From Mangrovimonas sp. YM274 (lineage in GTDB: Bacteria; Bacteroidota; Bacteroidia; Flavobacteriales; Flavobacteriaceae): a DNA stretch of 64,000 nt. This document shows, piece after piece, positions 62,769 through 64,000 of this stretch (position 1 is the first letter of the stretch; every line of letters starts with the position of its first letter). Location of the stretch: assembly GCF_030908385.1 (NCBI RefSeq), contig NZ_CP133091.1, positions 186,001 to 250,000 on the forward strand, given 5' to 3'. A program made the position numbers and the translations under genes. The notes below the pieces were generated by a model, which saw nothing but the letters and a program-made list of their open reading frames with translations, ran no database searches and was not told where the DNA came from.

Positions 62769-63548
62769 ATGATAGGATTGTTGTTAATTTCGGTCGTTAC
62801 CCTGTTGTTTTGGATTATTGCAATTTTAAAGCCTAACGAAACGCAGAGTAAAGAAAAGGCGACTAAGAGAGATACTAAGTCTACAGTAGGGGCAGGGAAT
62901 GCTTCCGAAAGTACTGTCGTATTATCTAGTGAGAAAACAAAAGAGGGAGGTCTTGTTTCTGCTGAAGAAGCCGAGGCGCAACTGGCGGCCATTGCAATTG
63001 CAGCCCGAAACGTTACACCAACAGTTATAAGTCCTAAAACGGAATCAACCCCTAAGGAAGAAGTGTCCCCTAAAGAAAAACTAGGCTCTAAAGCAGTGGT
63101 AACATCCGGTTTTGAGAATGGGAGGTATCGTGTGTTTCAGGAGTATGTTATTGATGGCAAGCACTACACTTATGGGTTTCCAAAATCCAATTGCCCAGAT
63201 AAAAGGGTTTGGGTAGGTCTTGGAAAGCGGGAATTGGAGCGTATATCTATTAAGGAGACTAAAAGACGACTTAAGGGAAGGCCCATCCCTGTACTGGTTT
63301 ATTACCGCAATGGTTTCGATAGGGATTTTAGCCTGCCGGATGATACCTATGACGAAGTTGATGATTTCGAGTTTGATTTTGACGATTACGATGATGACTT
63401 TGAATTTGATTTTGGGTATGATGACTATGATTCCGATGATGTTGGAGGCTATGATGACTTTGGAGGCGGGGATAGTTATGGCGGTGGCTACAGTGACTAC
63501 GGTGGCGGCTATACTGATTCCGGAGGTTTTGATGGTGTGGCTGACTAG
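62769..63548 (+). CDS. Membrane-anchored protein with acidic Asp/Gly/Tyr-rich tail
   Basis: 259 residues, starting 7 bp after the zinc-ribbon stop. One membrane segment (about 1-20), a Lys/Glu/Thr/Pro-rich linker (22-115), a central domain with GRYRVFQEYVIDGKHYTYGF and RRLKGRPIPVLVYY (about 118-195) and an acidic low-complexity C-terminus from about 198 (FEFDFDDYDDDFEFDFGYDDYDS, then Gly/Tyr repeats). No family recognised. The tail may be disordered or bind cations or proteins. The frame on the opposite strand is a shadow of the repeats. Confidence 0.75.
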   Translation: MIGLLLISVVTLLFWIIAILKPNETQSKEKATKRDTKSTVGAGNASESTVVLSSEKTKEGGLVSAEEAEAQLAAIAIAARNVTPTVISPKTESTPKEEVSPKEKLGSKAVVTSGFENGRYRVFQEYVIDGKHYTYGFPKSNCPDKRVWVGLGKRELERISIKETKRRLKGRPIPVLVYYRNGFDRDFSLPDDTYDEVDDFEFDFDDYDDDFEFDFGYDDYDSDDVGGYDDFGGGDSYGGGYSDYGGGYTDSGGFDGVAD

Positions 63549-63582
63549 TTGCTTTCAGTCTAAAGGCATTCAAATAATTATT

Positions 63583-64000
63583 CTAAAACCGCTCCAACAC
63601 ACTCAATACCTCTTTTTTATAGCTACGGCTGATAGACAGGGCCTTGTTTTGAACGATGATTTCGTCGTTGGTAAAGGAGGCAATGTGCTTGATGGCGATG
63701 ATGTAGGAACGGTGGATACGCAAAAACTTCTCTGAGGGCAGTTTGGCTTCAATAGCACTAATGGTTTCGCGGGTGACGATGGTTTGGTTGCCCAGATGTA
63801 TTTTAAGGTAGTCGCTATAGCTTTCAATATAGGTAATGGCTTCAAAATCTATTTTTATCATGCGTCTGTCGGCCCTAACAAACATAAAGTTGGGTGCTTC
63901 TGTTGGTGCTGATGGGCTAGGGGTGTTTTGGGTATGGGTTTCAAAATAGTTGTTGACGGCCTTTAACAATCTATCAAAGGAAATGGGCTTTAGGAGGTAA
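63583..64000 (-). CDS. LytTR-domain response regulator, N-terminal part outside window
   Basis: The frame is open to the right edge. It begins in the window with YLLKPISFDRLLKAVNNYF, the end of a receiver domain (Lys-Pro), followed by a linker rich in Pro/Thr/Ser and a LytTR DNA-binding domain (about 30-128 of the visible part: FVRADRRMIKIDFEAITYIES, KFLRIHRSYIIAIKHI). LytTR regulators act with a histidine kinase and often control surface or carbohydrate genes; the kinase is presumably beyond the window. Stop at 63583-63585. Confidence 0.9.
   Translation of the reverse strand, partial: YLLKPISFDRLLKAVNNYFETHTQNTPSPSAPTEAPNFMFVRADRRMIKIDFEAITYIESYSDYLKIHLGNQTIVTRETISAIEAKLPSEKFLRIHRSYIIAIKHIASFTNDEIIVQNKALSISRSYKKEVLSVLERF

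Noticed and set aside
63220-63735. 171-residue plus-strand frame
   Set aside because: Met/Leu-rich frame shadow of the acidic repeat gene and antisense to the LytTR gene.

Overview
The window looks like a stretch of chromosome from a member of the Flavobacteriaceae (Bacteroidota). The reasons are low GC; many starts preceded by the Bacteroidota -7 promoter word TAnnTTTG rather than a strong Shine-Dalgarno; SusC/TonB-type outer-membrane receptors with carboxypeptidase-like N-terminal domains; a DUF4249 partner; a secreted M4 protease ending in a type IX secretion (T9SS) sorting domain; and family-typical proteins (GH3-like, DUF4837, DUF4175-like, DUF3500). I cannot name the genus. There are no rRNA operons, insertion sequences, prophages or CRISPR arrays. 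Most genes are housekeeping.

Layout. 1-8.2 kb: envelope and core genes on the minus strand (nucleosidase-like protein, GH3-like, M23 peptidase, DUF4837 lipoprotein, lytic transglycosylase, pgk), with tatA on plus. 8.4-13.4 kb: DNA polymerase III delta', a DUF4249/TonB-receptor pair and an OmpH-like lipoprotein. 13.6-20.3 kb: methyltransferase, mnmG flanked by two 16-bp parS-like sites, ybeY and a very large coiled-coil DUF4175-like membrane protein. 20.4-32 kb: gltX, SPFH protein, DUF1761, glnS, folB, tRNA-Cys, LysE, YbjQ-like and rnr.

31,978-32,625 is a 648-bp AT-rich gap with several DnaA-box-like sequences. By-eye base composition changes from C-rich to G-rich on the plus strand across it. 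I interpret it as the probable chromosome replication origin (oriC), consistent with parS about 16-18 kb away and with mnmG and rnpA nearby.

32.6-48.5 kb: rpiB, CDF metal transporter and GNAT on plus; then OmpA-like, C-terminal protease, rnpA, pncA and pncB (NAD salvage), subtilase lipoprotein, MBL hydrolase, SulP transporter and universal stress protein on minus; a CPA-type antiporter on plus; and three small uncharacterised genes, one apparently frameshifted. 48.6-64 kb: lepA, a second TonB-type receptor, dus, a LolC/E-like permease, rbfA, methylmalonyl-CoA epimerase, tRNA with CAT anticodon, an 11-bp x 7 tandem repeat, a lipoprotein plus T9SS M4 protease, DUF3500, amidohydrolase, a small-gene cluster (DUF2007, zinc ribbon, acidic Gly/Tyr/Asp-rich protein) and the C-terminal part of a LytTR response regulator running off the end.

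The most noteworthy content is the putative origin/segregation architecture. No clearly new multi-gene defence or biosynthetic system was found. All statements come from reading the sequence; no database search or computation was run.
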